From CAYXLI01 sp964464925 (GTDB lineage Bacteria; Acidobacteriota; Terriglobia; Bryobacterales; Bryobacteraceae), in contig CAYXLI010000014.1 of the NCBI GenBank assembly GCA_964464925.1, positions 1-64,000 of the forward strand: DNA of 64,000 nucleotides, written 5' to 3'. The position numbers and the translations under genes were made by a program. The notes under the pieces are model-generated. The model ran no database searches and was not told the origin of the DNA. It saw nothing but the letters and a program-made list of their open reading frames with translations. Below, one piece after another: positions 34,385-43,610 of the stretch (the first letter of the stretch is position 1; every line of letters begins with the position of its first letter).

Positions 34385-36313
34385 ATGGCACCCCGGCTCA
34401 AGGTACTCACCGGCGAGCACGCCGGCAAGGAATTTCCGCTCCAAGCAGCCGAGTTCAGCATCGGCCGCCTCAGTCATAACAAACTGCAGTTCCTGGAAGA
34501 CAGTTCGGTCTCGCGTGAGCACTGCGTAATCCGCGGCAGTGAAGATGTGTACATCCTCACGAATCAGTCCGTGACGAATCCCACTGAAGTAAATGACGTT
34601 CGTGTTGAGCGGCACGTCCTCGCTCACGGAGACTTGATTCGCGTGGGAAACACGCTGATCGGGTTCCTTCTGGATGAAGAGGAAGCCGATTTGGATACCC
34701 TGGCGGATGCAGGCCTACGGCTCCACTCGACCTTTCGCATTCCCCGGTCAGAGCTTGATTCCTTTCGGCCGGACGTACTGGCCCCCAGCGGCGCAGACGC
34801 CCAGTTGCTCTCGACCGTTCTCCGTATCGGAACTGCGATTGCGTCCATCACAGACGTCGACAAGCTGCAACATCAGTTGCTGGAACTGATCCTCGAGGCG
34901 ATTCCCGCGGGGCGGGGCGCCATCGTGCTGCGGAGCACGGATGAAACGGGGAACTACACGGTGTACGGCCTCGAAAGAAAGACGCGGCAAAGGGGATCCG
35001 TGCGCGTCAGCCGCACAATCATCGACCGCGTGATCTCTTCCGGAGAGGCTTTTTACAGCAACAACGTCTTTGCGCAGGCCCCGCTGAACGCCGCCGAGAG
35101 CGTGGTGGTGCAGCAGATCCGAGCGGTGCTGGCTGCGCCCATGATCATTGGAGACCGCGTGTGCGGCGTTATTTACCTGGATAATCTAGACCCTTCCAAG
35201 CAGTTCCAGGACGTGCACCTCCAAACCGTGATCGCCGTGGCAAGGTCGGCGTGCGCAGCGTTGGAGAGCGCCCGGCGGGTAGAGGAGTTGGAGCGGCAGA
35301 ACCGGAGACTACTTTCAGAAATCCGGATCGAGCACAGCATGGTCGGGGAAAGCTCCCGTATGCGTGACGTTTATAGGGTCATTGGTTTGGTCGCCAGGCA
35401 TGACGCCACCGTGCTGATTACGGGAGAGAGTGGCACGGGCAAGGAGCTGGTTGCGCGAGCCCTGCACCTGAACGGCCCGCGCGCGGCAAAGCCCTTCATC
35501 GCGATCAACTGTGCGGTATTGAATGAAAACCTGCTGGAAAGCGAATTGTTCGGTCATGAACGAGGGGCGTTCACCGGCGCGTTCAACGTGCAAAAAGGCA
35601 AGTTTGAAGTGGCCGATGGCGGCACCATTTTTCTTGACGAGGTTGCCGAACTGAGGCCAGAGCTGCAAAGCAAGCTGCTCCGGGCCCTACAGGACCGGCA
35701 GATCACGCGAATCGGGAGCAGCAAGCCCATCAACGTGAACATCCGGGTCATCGCGGCAACCAACCGGGACCTGACCGCGATGGCCAAGAGCCAGCAGTTT
35801 CGTGAAGATCTTTTTTACCGGCTGAATGTGATCTCAATTCACATGCCGGCCCTGCGGGATCGGATCGAAGACATTCCGCTACTGGCAAACTACTTCGCGA
35901 GTGTCTACGGAAAACGGTGCGGACGCCAGGTGATTGGCGTATCACAAGAGGCGCTTGCGATTCTAAAGCGCTACGAGTGGCCAGGCAATGTACGGGAGTT
36001 AGAGAACGCGATCGAGCGCGCGGTTATTCTAGGCTCCACCGAGATGATCGGCCCGGATGACTTGGATAGCAGAATTTTGGATTCGGCGTCCGACTTGATT
36101 AGCGGCCACGGGTATACCCTACAGATGCGTTTAGCGGAAGCCAAGCGGGACATCGTGCAAGATGCTTTGAAACGCGCGAAGGGAAACTACACGGAGGCCG
36201 CCCGCGAACTTGGAATCCATGCGAACAACCTGCATCGGCTGGTTCGGACGCTCGGGTTGCGGCCTCCCGTTCGTTCCCCATTGGACGACAATAAGGAGCC
36301 GCTCGAAAGATAG
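34385..36313 (+). CDS. Sigma-54-dependent activator with FHA and GAF domains
   Basis: A 642-residue transcription activator. Residues 1-100 form an FHA domain that would bind phosphothreonine (FSIGRLSHNKLQF, SVSREHCVI). Residues about 135-300 are a GAF sensor domain (LLSTVLRIGTAIASI, MIIGDRVCGVIYLDNL). The AAA+ domain has Walker A GESGTGKE at 347-354, the sigma-54-contacting loop GAFTGA at 394-399, and FLDEVAEL as Walker B. A Fis-type helix-turn-helix ends the protein (NYTEAARELGIHANNLHRLV). The FHA domain suggests control by a Ser/Thr kinase, but no such kinase is nearby. Its targets are unknown, and no sigma-54 promoter was recognised in the window. Confidence 0.95.
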   Translation: MAPRLKVLTGEHAGKEFPLQAAEFSIGRLSHNKLQFLEDSSVSREHCVIRGSEDVYILTNQSVTNPTEVNDVRVERHVLAHGDLIRVGNTLIGFLLDEEEADLDTLADAGLRLHSTFRIPRSELDSFRPDVLAPSGADAQLLSTVLRIGTAIASITDVDKLQHQLLELILEAIPAGRGAIVLRSTDETGNYTVYGLERKTRQRGSVRVSRTIIDRVISSGEAFYSNNVFAQAPLNAAESVVVQQIRAVLAAPMIIGDRVCGVIYLDNLDPSKQFQDVHLQTVIAVARSACAALESARRVEELERQNRRLLSEIRIEHSMVGESSRMRDVYRVIGLVARHDATVLITGESGTGKELVARALHLNGPRAAKPFIAINCAVLNENLLESELFGHERGAFTGAFNVQKGKFEVADGGTIFLDEVAELRPELQSKLLRALQDRQITRIGSSKPINVNIRVIAATNRDLTAMAKSQQFREDLFYRLNVISIHMPALRDRIEDIPLLANYFASVYGKRCGRQVIGVSQEALAILKRYEWPGNVRELENAIERAVILGSTEMIGPDDLDSRILDSASDLISGHGYTLQMRLAEAKRDIVQDALKRAKGNYTEAARELGIHANNLHRLVRTLGLRPPVRSPLDDNKEPLER

Positions 36314-36316
36314 CTC

Positions 36317-36346
36317 TTGCATATCTTTTGTGGGCTTTGTTACACT
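36317..36346 (+). promoter_or_regulatory. Sigma-70-type promoter for the downstream structured RNA
   Basis: TTGCAT (36317-36322) and TACACT (36341-36346) are separated by 18 bases, a reasonable -35/-10 pair in a gap with no coding sequence. The predicted start is near 36353, at the left end of the region with strong RNA structure. Confidence 0.5.
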
Positions 36347-36352
36347 GCCATC

Positions 36353-36612
36353 GTTCTGAGTTAGCCAACACTGCAGTAACGACTGGTCTACGGGATATGG
36401 ATTGACCTAAGGGAACCATCCTTCGGGGTGGAGGTGGCTGTACCCACGGCTAGGCGAGGCTGTAGCCGGAAGTCGGTCCCCGGATATGAAAGGGAATCGG
36501 CATGCTCGGAACCGGTCCTGAAGTCTGGCCGTTTTGGGTGAGCTACAACAACCCAAGCGGGTGCCTTAGGGCGGTCGGATCTGGGAAACCAGATCGGCCG
36601 CCGTCTTCTTGT
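36353..36612 (+). ncRNA. ssrS: Structured non-coding RNA, probable 6S RNA
   Basis: The 448-base gap between the sigma-54 activator and the HlyD gene has no credible protein gene but rich secondary structure. CCTAAGG (36406-36412) pairs with CCTTAGG (36564-36570), closing about 150 bases. Inside are CCATCC-TTCG-GGGTGG, a TTGGGT/ACCCAA hairpin (about 36534-36556), and a terminal arm containing GGCATGCTCGG and CTGAAGTCT, close to the GAGCATGCTCGG and GAGAAGCC of E. coli 6S RNA. A promoter lies in front and a GC hairpin (36569-36603) followed by GTCTTCTT ends it. 6S RNA binds the housekeeping RNA polymerase as a promoter mimic. The identity rests on local resemblance; a covariance-model search would decide. 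Confidence 0.55.
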
Positions 36613-36761
36613 AAATTGGCCCGGGATCGTGTTATCGATTCGGCTTTCTCAACCGTCTAAGTAGATTACCGGGCTAAGGGTAGCTGTGCCTGTACGTGGT
36701 AAAGTGGATTTTCCGAACATTACCCTCGTCGCCTGCGTAATTTCTGACAGGATCGGTTCCC

Positions 36762-38189
36762 GTGAAACGTAAATGGAAGATTATCTTAGGCATAGTAGTC
36801 GTGCTCTTAATTTCTGCCGGCTCGCTCGCTGCCTATAAGTACAGCCAGCGCGGCATCGTAACCGTGCAGACAGGCAAGTCTATGCGCCAGGACCTGAACT
36901 CGGTGGTTACGGCGTCGGGTGAGATCAAGCCTAGGAATTACATCAACATCGGCAACAACGCGATCGGACCCGCGCGAATTGTCGACATTTTCGTGAAAGA
37001 GGGCGATCGAGTCAAGAAGGGCCAGGTCGTGGCCAAACTAGACGCCACACAGGCAGCGGCAGACGTCGCCGCCCAACGGGCAGCCGTCAGTTCCTCGCAA
37101 GCGGATTCATCCGCGAGCGAAGCGGGCGTGAAGGCCGCCGACGAGAACGTGATGACATCTCAGGCAACGGCCGACAGGGCTCGCGCCGACCTGGAGCGGA
37201 CGAAACTCGACTACGATCGTGCCGTCCAACTGTACAAGGACAAGCTGATCGCCAAGGCAGAGTTCGATACGAAGAAGGCAACATACGACGCGCAGGTGGC
37301 GGCGGTGGCGGAAGCGGATGCACGCGTCGCACAGGCCCGTTCTCAACGGCAGCAGATCGCCGCTCAGCTCACCTCCTCCCAGCGGCGCATTACGCAGATC
37401 GAAGCCAATTTGAGGCGAGCCTCGGACGTGCTCGACAAGTACAACGCGTACTCACCGATTGATGGCGTCGTTACGAACTTGCCGGTTCGAACGGGTGAAA
37501 CCGTCGTGCCGGGTATCCAGAATTCTCCTTCGAGCACGATTATGACGATCGCGGATATGTCTCTGATCACCGCCGAAGTGAAGGTGGACGAGACTGACAT
37601 CGTGAATGTCAAACTAGATCAGCTTGCGGACATTACGATCGACGCGATTCCGAATAAGACCTTCAAGGGCCACGTGATCGAAATCGGCAACACAGCTATT
37701 TTGCGATCCACCGGTCTCGCGGCTTCGCAGAGCGCGATTTCCAGCCAGGAAGCAAAAGATTTCAAGGTAGTGATCGCGCTCGACAATCCACCAGAAGAGA
37801 TTCGGCCCGGGCTTTCCTGCACTGCGAAGGTTACGACGGCGACGCGGCAGAAGGTAGTGACGATTCCTATCCAAGCCCTGGCTGTGAGGCAAAAGGGCGA
37901 CCTGGAACCGAAGAACAAGGACGGCAAGAAACCCTCCAACACAGTTCCAAATCCCGCAGCTGAGAAGGCACGCAAAGAAGAAGTCCAGGGCGTGTTTGTC
38001 ATCAACGGAGATAAGGCTGAGTTCCACAAGGTGGAAACGGGTATCACGGGCGCCACTGACATTGAAGTAGTGAGCGGATTGAAGGAAGGCGATGAGATCG
38101 TGACGGGAAGCTACAAGGTAATCCGCACGATGCAAAACGGGACCAAGGTTAAAGTAGATAACAAGGCACCCGCCGAGACGAAATCATAA
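36762..38189 (+). CDS. HlyD/MacA-type periplasmic adaptor subunit
   Basis: A 475-residue adaptor protein for an ABC exporter. It has one N-terminal membrane helix (IILGIVVVLLISAGSLAAY), a lipoyl half-motif (IVDIFVKEGDRVKKGQVVAKLD), a long coiled-coil hairpin at about 90-225 rich in Ala and Gln, the second lipoyl half (YSPIDGVVTNLPVRTGETV), and beta-barrel and membrane-proximal domains (ADMSLITAEVKVDETDIV, RPGLSCTAKV). It starts after the 6S-like RNA and ends nine bases before an ABC ATPase gene, so the two form an operon. Confidence 0.9.
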   Translation: MKRKWKIILGIVVVLLISAGSLAAYKYSQRGIVTVQTGKSMRQDLNSVVTASGEIKPRNYINIGNNAIGPARIVDIFVKEGDRVKKGQVVAKLDATQAAADVAAQRAAVSSSQADSSASEAGVKAADENVMTSQATADRARADLERTKLDYDRAVQLYKDKLIAKAEFDTKKATYDAQVAAVAEADARVAQARSQRQQIAAQLTSSQRRITQIEANLRRASDVLDKYNAYSPIDGVVTNLPVRTGETVVPGIQNSPSSTIMTIADMSLITAEVKVDETDIVNVKLDQLADITIDAIPNKTFKGHVIEIGNTAILRSTGLAASQSAISSQEAKDFKVVIALDNPPEEIRPGLSCTAKVTTATRQKVVTIPIQALAVRQKGDLEPKNKDGKKPSNTVPNPAAEKARKEEVQGVFVINGDKAEFHKVETGITGATDIEVVSGLKEGDEIVTGSYKVIRTMQNGTKVKVDNKAPAETKS

Positions 38190-38198
38190 GGAAACTTC

Positions 38199-38942
38199 AT
38201 GGCAACGCTAGCCACAAGCTCTCCCGCCGCGCGCGGTGAACAACTGAAACGGGACGGGATTGTTATCCGCACCTATGATCTTTGGAAGACCTACGTCATG
38301 GGCGACCAGGAGATCCACGCTGTTTCCGGCGTCGATATTGAGATCAAAAAGGGCGAGTACGTCGCGATCATGGGTCCGTCGGGCTCCGGGAAATCGACTT
38401 TGATGAACCTGATCGGGTGCCTGGACACGCCAACGAAGGGTGAGTACTTCATCAACGGCAACCTGGTGAGCGCGATGACCGATGATGAGCTGGCGCGAAT
38501 CCGGAACAAGGAGATCGGCTTCGTTTTCCAGACGTTCAATCTTCTGCCTCGTGCGACGTCCCTGCACAACGTGGAACTTCCATTGATCTATGCGGGATTA
38601 CCGGCGGAAGAGCGTATCGCACGAGCGACGAAGGCGCTTCGGCAAGTTGATCTGGAAAAGCGCATGTTCCACAAGCCGAACGAGCTGTCTGGCGGACAGC
38701 GCCAGCGCGTCGCAATTGCCCGTGCACTGGTAAATGAGCCATCCATCCTGCTTGCGGATGAGCCCACCGGAAACCTGGATACCGCGACCGGCAATGAAAT
38801 TATGGCGTTGTTTGAGCGGCTGTATCAGCAGGGCAATACGATCGTGCTGGTCACCCATGAACACGACATCGCGCTGCATGCGCACCGCATCATCTACATC
38901 CGTGACGGTAAAGTCGCGAAGGACGAAAAGGTCGAAAAATAA
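38199..38942 (+). CDS. ABC transporter ATP-binding protein (MacB/LolD type)
   Basis: A 247-residue ATPase. Walker A is GPSGSGKST at 59-67, the Q-loop is FVFQTFNLLP, the signature is LSGGQRQRVA, Walker B is SILLADEPTG, the D-loop is NLDT, and the switch histidine is in VTHEHD. The sequence is typical of the MacB/LolD/FtsE clade that drives mechanotransmission exporters with an FtsX-like permease and an HlyD adaptor. The adaptor is directly upstream, but the gene after it is a tRNA on the other strand, so the permease is missing from this operon. Confidence 0.9.
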   Translation: MATLATSSPAARGEQLKRDGIVIRTYDLWKTYVMGDQEIHAVSGVDIEIKKGEYVAIMGPSGSGKSTLMNLIGCLDTPTKGEYFINGNLVSAMTDDELARIRNKEIGFVFQTFNLLPRATSLHNVELPLIYAGLPAEERIARATKALRQVDLEKRMFHKPNELSGGQRQRVAIARALVNEPSILLADEPTGNLDTATGNEIMALFERLYQQGNTIVLVTHEHDIALHAHRIIYIRDGKVAKDEKVEK

Positions 38943-38951
38943 CTGATGGGA

Positions 38952-39019
<68 letters not shown>

Positions 39020-39029
<10 letters not shown>

Positions 39030-40276
39030 ATACCGTGTTTATTATACCGTTTCAATCCCTTTTTCCCGATGTCGGTACGGTAGTGCATGCCTTCGAAGTG
39101 GATCTTGTATACCGCGTCATAGGCGCTGCGGATCGCTTTAGGAAGGTCGGCGCCTGACGCGGTTACGCCCAGAACGCGGCCCCCTGAGGTCTCGAGTGTT
39201 TTGTCCGTGAGCTTTGTGCCTGCGTGGAAGACAACCGCACCCGCTGCTTCCGCTTTGCTAATGCCGCGGATCTCGTCTCCGGTACGCACCTTTCCGGGAT
39301 AGCCGTAAGCAGCCATCACTACGCAGACGCTGGGTTCCGGTCTCCATGCTATTGCCTGCTTCGAGAGATCCCCTTCAGCGCAGGCGAGCAAGACTTCGAA
39401 GAAGTCGCTGTCCATACGATGCATGAGTGCCTGCGTCTCCGGATCGCCCAGGCGGGCGTTGAACTCAAGAACTTTGGGCCCTTGGGCGGTCATCATCAAA
39501 CCTGCGTAGAGGAACCCAGTAAACGGAGTTCCTTCTCTAGCCATCGTTTCGATGGTGGGACGAATGACTGTGCTCATGACGGAGTCTGCTTGTTCGGCCG
39601 TGAGGATATTTGAATCGCTGTACGCGCCCATGCCGCCCGTGTTCGGTCCTTTATCTTCATCGAACACAGCCTTGTGATCTTGCGAAGGTTGGAGCGGGAG
39701 AGCGTGCTGGCCGTCGCTCAGCACGATGAAACTGACCTCCTCGCCAGTGAGGAACTCCTCGATGACGAGCTTGCCATTCGTCAGCAGAGTTGGGATTGCT
39801 TCTTCTGCTTCGTCCCGGGTCTGGGCAATTACCACCCCTTTGCCGGCGGCGAGCCCGTCTGCTTTTAAAACTACTGGCAAACTGAACTCGGTCAGTGCGT
39901 TGAGGGCTTGCGCTTCCGATGTCACTGTGACAAAGCGAGCGGTAGGAATGCCTGCGCGGTCCATGAACGCTTTGCTGAAGGATTTGCTTCCCTCCAATTG
40001 CGCGGCGGCCTTAGTCGGACCCACAATCCGGAGACGGTGACTACGAAACTCGTCCACTGTTCCTGCAACAAGGGGCACTTCAGGACCGACCACAGTGAGG
40101 TCGATGGCGTGGTCCTTTGCTAAAGCAAGGTAGTCAGCTGTAGGAAGACACTTCGCTAGTTTGGCGATGCCAGGATTGCCCGGAGCAGCGAGGATCTGAG
40201 TTACACGCGGGCTTTGCGCCAAGCGCCAAACAAGGGCGTGCTCACGGCCGCCGCTGCCAATGACAAGAACTTTCAA
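39020..40276 (-). CDS. purD: Phosphoribosylamine-glycine ligase
   Basis: A 418-residue enzyme of purine synthesis that joins glycine to phosphoribosylamine using ATP. The start is a TTG at 40276, seven bases after AGGAG, giving the family N-terminus MKVLVIGSGGREHALVW; upstream in-frame sequence is unrelated. Conserved stretches are VGPEVPLVAG, KADGLAAGKGVV, EEFLTGEEVSFIV, NTGGMGAYS and LEFNARLGDPETQ. The end, DIGKKGLKRYNKHGMGT, terminates at a TAG lying inside tRNA-Arg (positions 8-10 of the tRNA). It is divergent from mnmG. Confidence 0.95.
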
Positions 40277-40320
40277 CGAAATCTCCTCAATAGCTAGAAT
40301 AGAACCAGCACGAGTCGTAA

Positions 40321-42177
40321 ATGCAGAATCGGTATGACGTAGTGGTTGTAGGCGCCGGCCATGCTGGCTGCGAGGCGGCGCGTGCATGTGCACGGCTTGG
40401 TTTGCGAACGGCGATGATCACGATGAACGTCGACCTTATCGCACAGATGTCGTGTAATCCCGCGATCGGCGGAATTGCGAAGGGCCACCTTGTGCGCGAG
40501 ATCGATGCGCTCGGCGGGGTGATGGGCGAGGTTACAGACGCAGTTGGCATCCAGTTTCGACTTCTGAATACCAGCCGGGGTCCTGCGGTCTGGTCTCCCC
40601 GAGCCCAGTGTGACAAGAAACAGTATCGGGTCCGGATGAAGGAGGTGCTGGAGCGCGAGCCGAATCTGCGGATCTTGCAAGCTGAGGTTGCGGCGCTGGT
40701 AATCGAGGAGCGGCGCGCCCGCGGTGTGCTGCTCCGTGACGGGCGGACCATTCAAAGTGACGCGGTGGTCGTGACGACCGGGACGTTCCTAAATGGCTTG
40801 GCTCACGTGGGGGAAACGAAGTACAGCTGTGGGCGGAACGGCGAAGCGCCATCGCAGTTGCTCGGCGATCAATTACGCACTCTGGGACTGCAGTGGACTC
40901 GGCTAAAGACCGGCACTCCGCCGCGTTTGGATGCGCGAAGCATTGACTGGGATCAATTCGAGCCTCAGGACGGCGATGTTGAGCCTACTCCATTTTCGTT
41001 CTTAACGGATAAGATAGTTCGGTCTCAAATCAAATGTTACCTGTCATACACAACAAATGAAACACGCCGAATTTTACAGGAAAGTATCGCTCGCTCTCCG
41101 TTATATAGTGGGCAGATTGAAGGGGTCGGACCGCGCTATTGCCCGTCGATCGAAGACAAGATTGTTAAGTTTCCGGAGCGGCAGCGGCACCAGATCTTCC
41201 TTGAGCCCGAAGGCGTCGACACGAACGAAGTATACGTAAACGGCATGTCGACCAGCATGCCAATCGACGTCCAATCGGCGATGGTCGCTTCCATTCCTGG
41301 GTTAGAGCGGGCGGAGATGATCCGCCCGGGCTACGCAATCGAATACGACGCAATTGATCCACGGGAGTTGAGCCACGCACTCGAAGTGAAGGCGATCCAG
41401 GGATTATTTCTGGCGGGCCAGATCAATGGAACCTCGGGCTACGAAGAGGCCGCGTGCCAGGGGCTAATAGCTGGAGTGAACGCGGCACGCCGGATCGGGT
41501 CGATGGGGGCGTTCGTCGTAAGCCGGGTGGAGGGGTATACCGGCATTTTGATTGATGATCTTGTATCAAAGGGCGCCGATGAACCATACCGCATGTTCAC
41601 CTCCCGTGCGGAGTTCCGGCTCCACTTGCGGATTGATAATGCGGATGAGCGGCTTACCCCGTTGGGCCGGAAGATTGGGCTCGTTCCGGATGATCGTTGG
41701 GCCGTATTCCTGAAGAAGCAGGATCAGAAGGCGAAGCTGATGCGCATCCTCTCCGAGAAACGCCTCGCTCCGGGCAGGGTGCCCGGAGCAGCAGTTCTGG
41801 GCGACGATCGACCGACGGTAGATGTTTGGCTGAAGCGGCCAGAGAACAACCTGAATTCGATCCGGGGTTGGCTGGTAGATCAGGTTGGTGAAGAGCCCGT
41901 CGGCGGTGTGCTTACGACAGTCGAAACTGAGATTAAGTATGCGGGCTACATTCAGCAACAGGAACGTCAGATCGATCGGTTGAAGAACTCAGAGGAAAGG
42001 CGGATTCCTGAAGAGTTCTCGTACCGTGGCGTTCCGGGACTTTCGCGGGAGATTCAGGAGAAGTTGGAACGAGTCCGTCCCTCGACGCTGGGACAGGCTG
42101 GCCGGATACCTGGCGTGACTCCCGCAGCTGTTGCCATCTTGGATGTTTATCTCAGCCTGGCGCGTGTGATCGCATGA
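40321..42177 (+). CDS. mnmG: tRNA uridine-5-carboxymethylaminomethyl modification enzyme MnmG
   Basis: A 618-residue FAD protein (GidA) that with MnmE modifies U34 of certain tRNAs. The FAD-binding motif is GAGHAGCEAA at 11-20. Other conserved stretches are SCNPAIGGIAKGHLVREIDALGG, split here only by family alignment, GTFLNGLAHVGE, RLKTGTPPRL and LFLAGQINGTSGYEEAACQG. It overlaps rsmG by four bases and heads the mnmG-rsmG-parA-parB run usual near bacterial origins. Confidence 0.95.
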   Translation: MQNRYDVVVVGAGHAGCEAARACARLGLRTAMITMNVDLIAQMSCNPAIGGIAKGHLVREIDALGGVMGEVTDAVGIQFRLLNTSRGPAVWSPRAQCDKKQYRVRMKEVLEREPNLRILQAEVAALVIEERRARGVLLRDGRTIQSDAVVVTTGTFLNGLAHVGETKYSCGRNGEAPSQLLGDQLRTLGLQWTRLKTGTPPRLDARSIDWDQFEPQDGDVEPTPFSFLTDKIVRSQIKCYLSYTTNETRRILQESIARSPLYSGQIEGVGPRYCPSIEDKIVKFPERQRHQIFLEPEGVDTNEVYVNGMSTSMPIDVQSAMVASIPGLERAEMIRPGYAIEYDAIDPRELSHALEVKAIQGLFLAGQINGTSGYEEAACQGLIAGVNAARRIGSMGAFVVSRVEGYTGILIDDLVSKGADEPYRMFTSRAEFRLHLRIDNADERLTPLGRKIGLVPDDRWAVFLKKQDQKAKLMRILSEKRLAPGRVPGAAVLGDDRPTVDVWLKRPENNLNSIRGWLVDQVGEEPVGGVLTTVETEIKYAGYIQQQERQIDRLKNSEERRIPEEFSYRGVPGLSREIQEKLERVRPSTLGQAGRIPGVTPAAVAILDVYLSLARVIA

Positions 42178-42815
42178 GCGCGTTCACAGATCTCCTTCGT
42201 CGGAATGTAGACTTGTCCGATGCCGAGGCAGATCTGTTGGAACAGCACTATTCCCTTTTAGACAAGTGGAATCGGAAGCTGAATCTGACCGCCATTCGAA
42301 GTATGGCCGAATCGGTCGTTCGCCATTATGCGGAGAGCGTATTTCTAGCGCAGCGGCTTCCTCGAGCCGCGAGTGCGGTTGATGTGGGTAGCGGGGGCGG
42401 GTTCCCTGGTATTCCGGTTGCCATTCTGCATCCATCCATCCGTATGACCTTAGTTGAATCTCACCAACGCAAAGCTGTATTTCTAGCCGAGGCCGCACGA
42501 AATCTGCGAAGCGACTCCTTTGTCCCACAAATTCATGTGGTGGGAAGCCGCATTGAGGAAGTTCATGATTCGTTTGATCTCCTCACTGCCCGGGCGATCA
42601 ACTGGGAAAGCTTTTGGCCGCTCGTTCCGCGCCTAGCGGGTCAGGTTGCGCTCCTTTTGGGCTCAGACGACACGACACAGATTCTCCGGGAGAAGAATTT
42701 TGAATGGAACTTGCCGGAGAAGCTCCCATGGGGAGACAATCGATATTTAGTTAAGGGAAGACTCAAGCCACGTTCCACGTGGAACTCTCAAACCGACGTT
42801 CCACGTGAAACCTAA
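42174..42815 (+). CDS. rsmG: 16S rRNA (guanine-527-N7) methyltransferase
   Basis: A 213-residue SAM-dependent methyltransferase (GidB) acting on 16S rRNA. NRKLNLTAI and the SAM-binding VDVGSGGGFPGIPVAI are typical, as are LVESHQRKAVFL and the late LLTARAI. It begins inside the end of mnmG (ATGA overlap) and stops six bases before parA. Two parS-like sites lie within its last 45 bases, so its C-terminal codons have a double duty. Confidence 0.95.
   Translation: MSAFTDLLRRNVDLSDAEADLLEQHYSLLDKWNRKLNLTAIRSMAESVVRHYAESVFLAQRLPRAASAVDVGSGGGFPGIPVAILHPSIRMTLVESHQRKAVFLAEAARNLRSDSFVPQIHVVGSRIEEVHDSFDLLTARAINWESFWPLVPRLAGQVALLLGSDDTTQILREKNFEWNLPEKLPWGDNRYLVKGRLKPRSTWNSQTDVPRET
42772..42785. promoter_or_regulatory. 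parS-like site 1
   Basis: GTTCCACGTGGAAC is a perfect 14-base palindrome that closely matches the core of the ParB-binding parS consensus (TGTTNCACGTGAAACA). It lies inside the 3' end of rsmG, just upstream of parA. Confidence 0.85.
42798..42811. promoter_or_regulatory. parS-like site 2
   Basis: GTTCCACGTGAAAC matches the parS consensus at all 14 central positions (N = C). It is 26 bases from site 1 centre to centre and ends four bases before the rsmG stop, eleven before parA. Confidence 0.9.
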
Positions 42816-42821
42816 CCAGCC

Positions 42822-43610
42822 ATGGGCAAAGTAATCGCAATCGCCAATCAAAAGGGCGGAGTTGGCAAGACCACCACCGCCATTAATCTTGCAGCCTCGC
42901 TGGCTGCCAATGATATCCGAGTTCTACTAATTGACTCGGATCCGCAAGGCAATGCAACGACCGGCGTCGGTATATCGAAGGATCGAGCCACTATATATGA
43001 CGTCCTTCTGGGGGATACCGCAATACGTGACGCAATTGTTCCCACGAAATGCGAAGGGCTCGATCTTTTGCCCGCCAACAAGAACCTGGTCGCGGCAAAT
43101 ATCGAATTGGTGGAGGCGCACGACCGTGAATCTCGCCTTCGATTTCGAATCGAGGATCTTCGCTCCCAATATGAGTACATCCTCATTGACTGCCCGCCAG
43201 CCTTGGACCTCCTCACGTTGAACGCTCTGGTTGCGGCCGATAGCGTTCTGGTGCCGATTCAATGCGAGTTCTTCGCCCTGGAAGGCATTTCGCAGCTCAT
43301 GGACACCGTAGACCGCATTCGCGATTCTTTTTCGCATAATCTGCGGATCGAAGGTATCCTCCTGACGATGTTCGACGATCGGACCAACCTCACAAAACAG
43401 GTATCCGATGACCTGAAGGACTTCTTCCAGGACGACGTATTCAAAACGGTGATTCCACGCAGCGTCCGTCTCGCCGAAGCGCCCAGTCACGGCATACCCA
43501 TCCTTATGTACGACCTGAGAAGCAAAGGCGCCGAAAGCTACATTAAGCTCGCAAAGGAAATTCTAGAAAATGACCAAAAGTCCCGAACCACAGCGGAAAG
43601 CGCTCGGTAA
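42822..43610 (+). CDS. parA: Chromosome-partitioning ATPase ParA (Soj)
   Basis: A 262-residue ParA. The deviant Walker A is KGGVGKTTT from residue 11; LLIDSDPQGNATTG and YILIDCPPALDLLT follow, then PIQCEFFALEGISQL and PRSVRLAEAPSHG near the end. ParA binds DNA and ATP and moves ParB-parS complexes. It overlaps parB by 41 bases and follows rsmG closely. Confidence 0.95.
   Translation: MGKVIAIANQKGGVGKTTTAINLAASLAANDIRVLLIDSDPQGNATTGVGISKDRATIYDVLLGDTAIRDAIVPTKCEGLDLLPANKNLVAANIELVEAHDRESRLRFRIEDLRSQYEYILIDCPPALDLLTLNALVAADSVLVPIQCEFFALEGISQLMDTVDRIRDSFSHNLRIEGILLTMFDDRTNLTKQVSDDLKDFFQDDVFKTVIPRSVRLAEAPSHGIPILMYDLRSKGAESYIKLAKEILENDQKSRTTAESAR

Noticed and set aside
36569..36612. Hairpin after the 6S-like RNA considered as a riboswitch expression platform for the HlyD gene
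   Set aside because: About 150 bases still separate it from the HlyD start and no known aptamer pattern (cobalamin, TPP, c-di-GMP) was recognised upstream.
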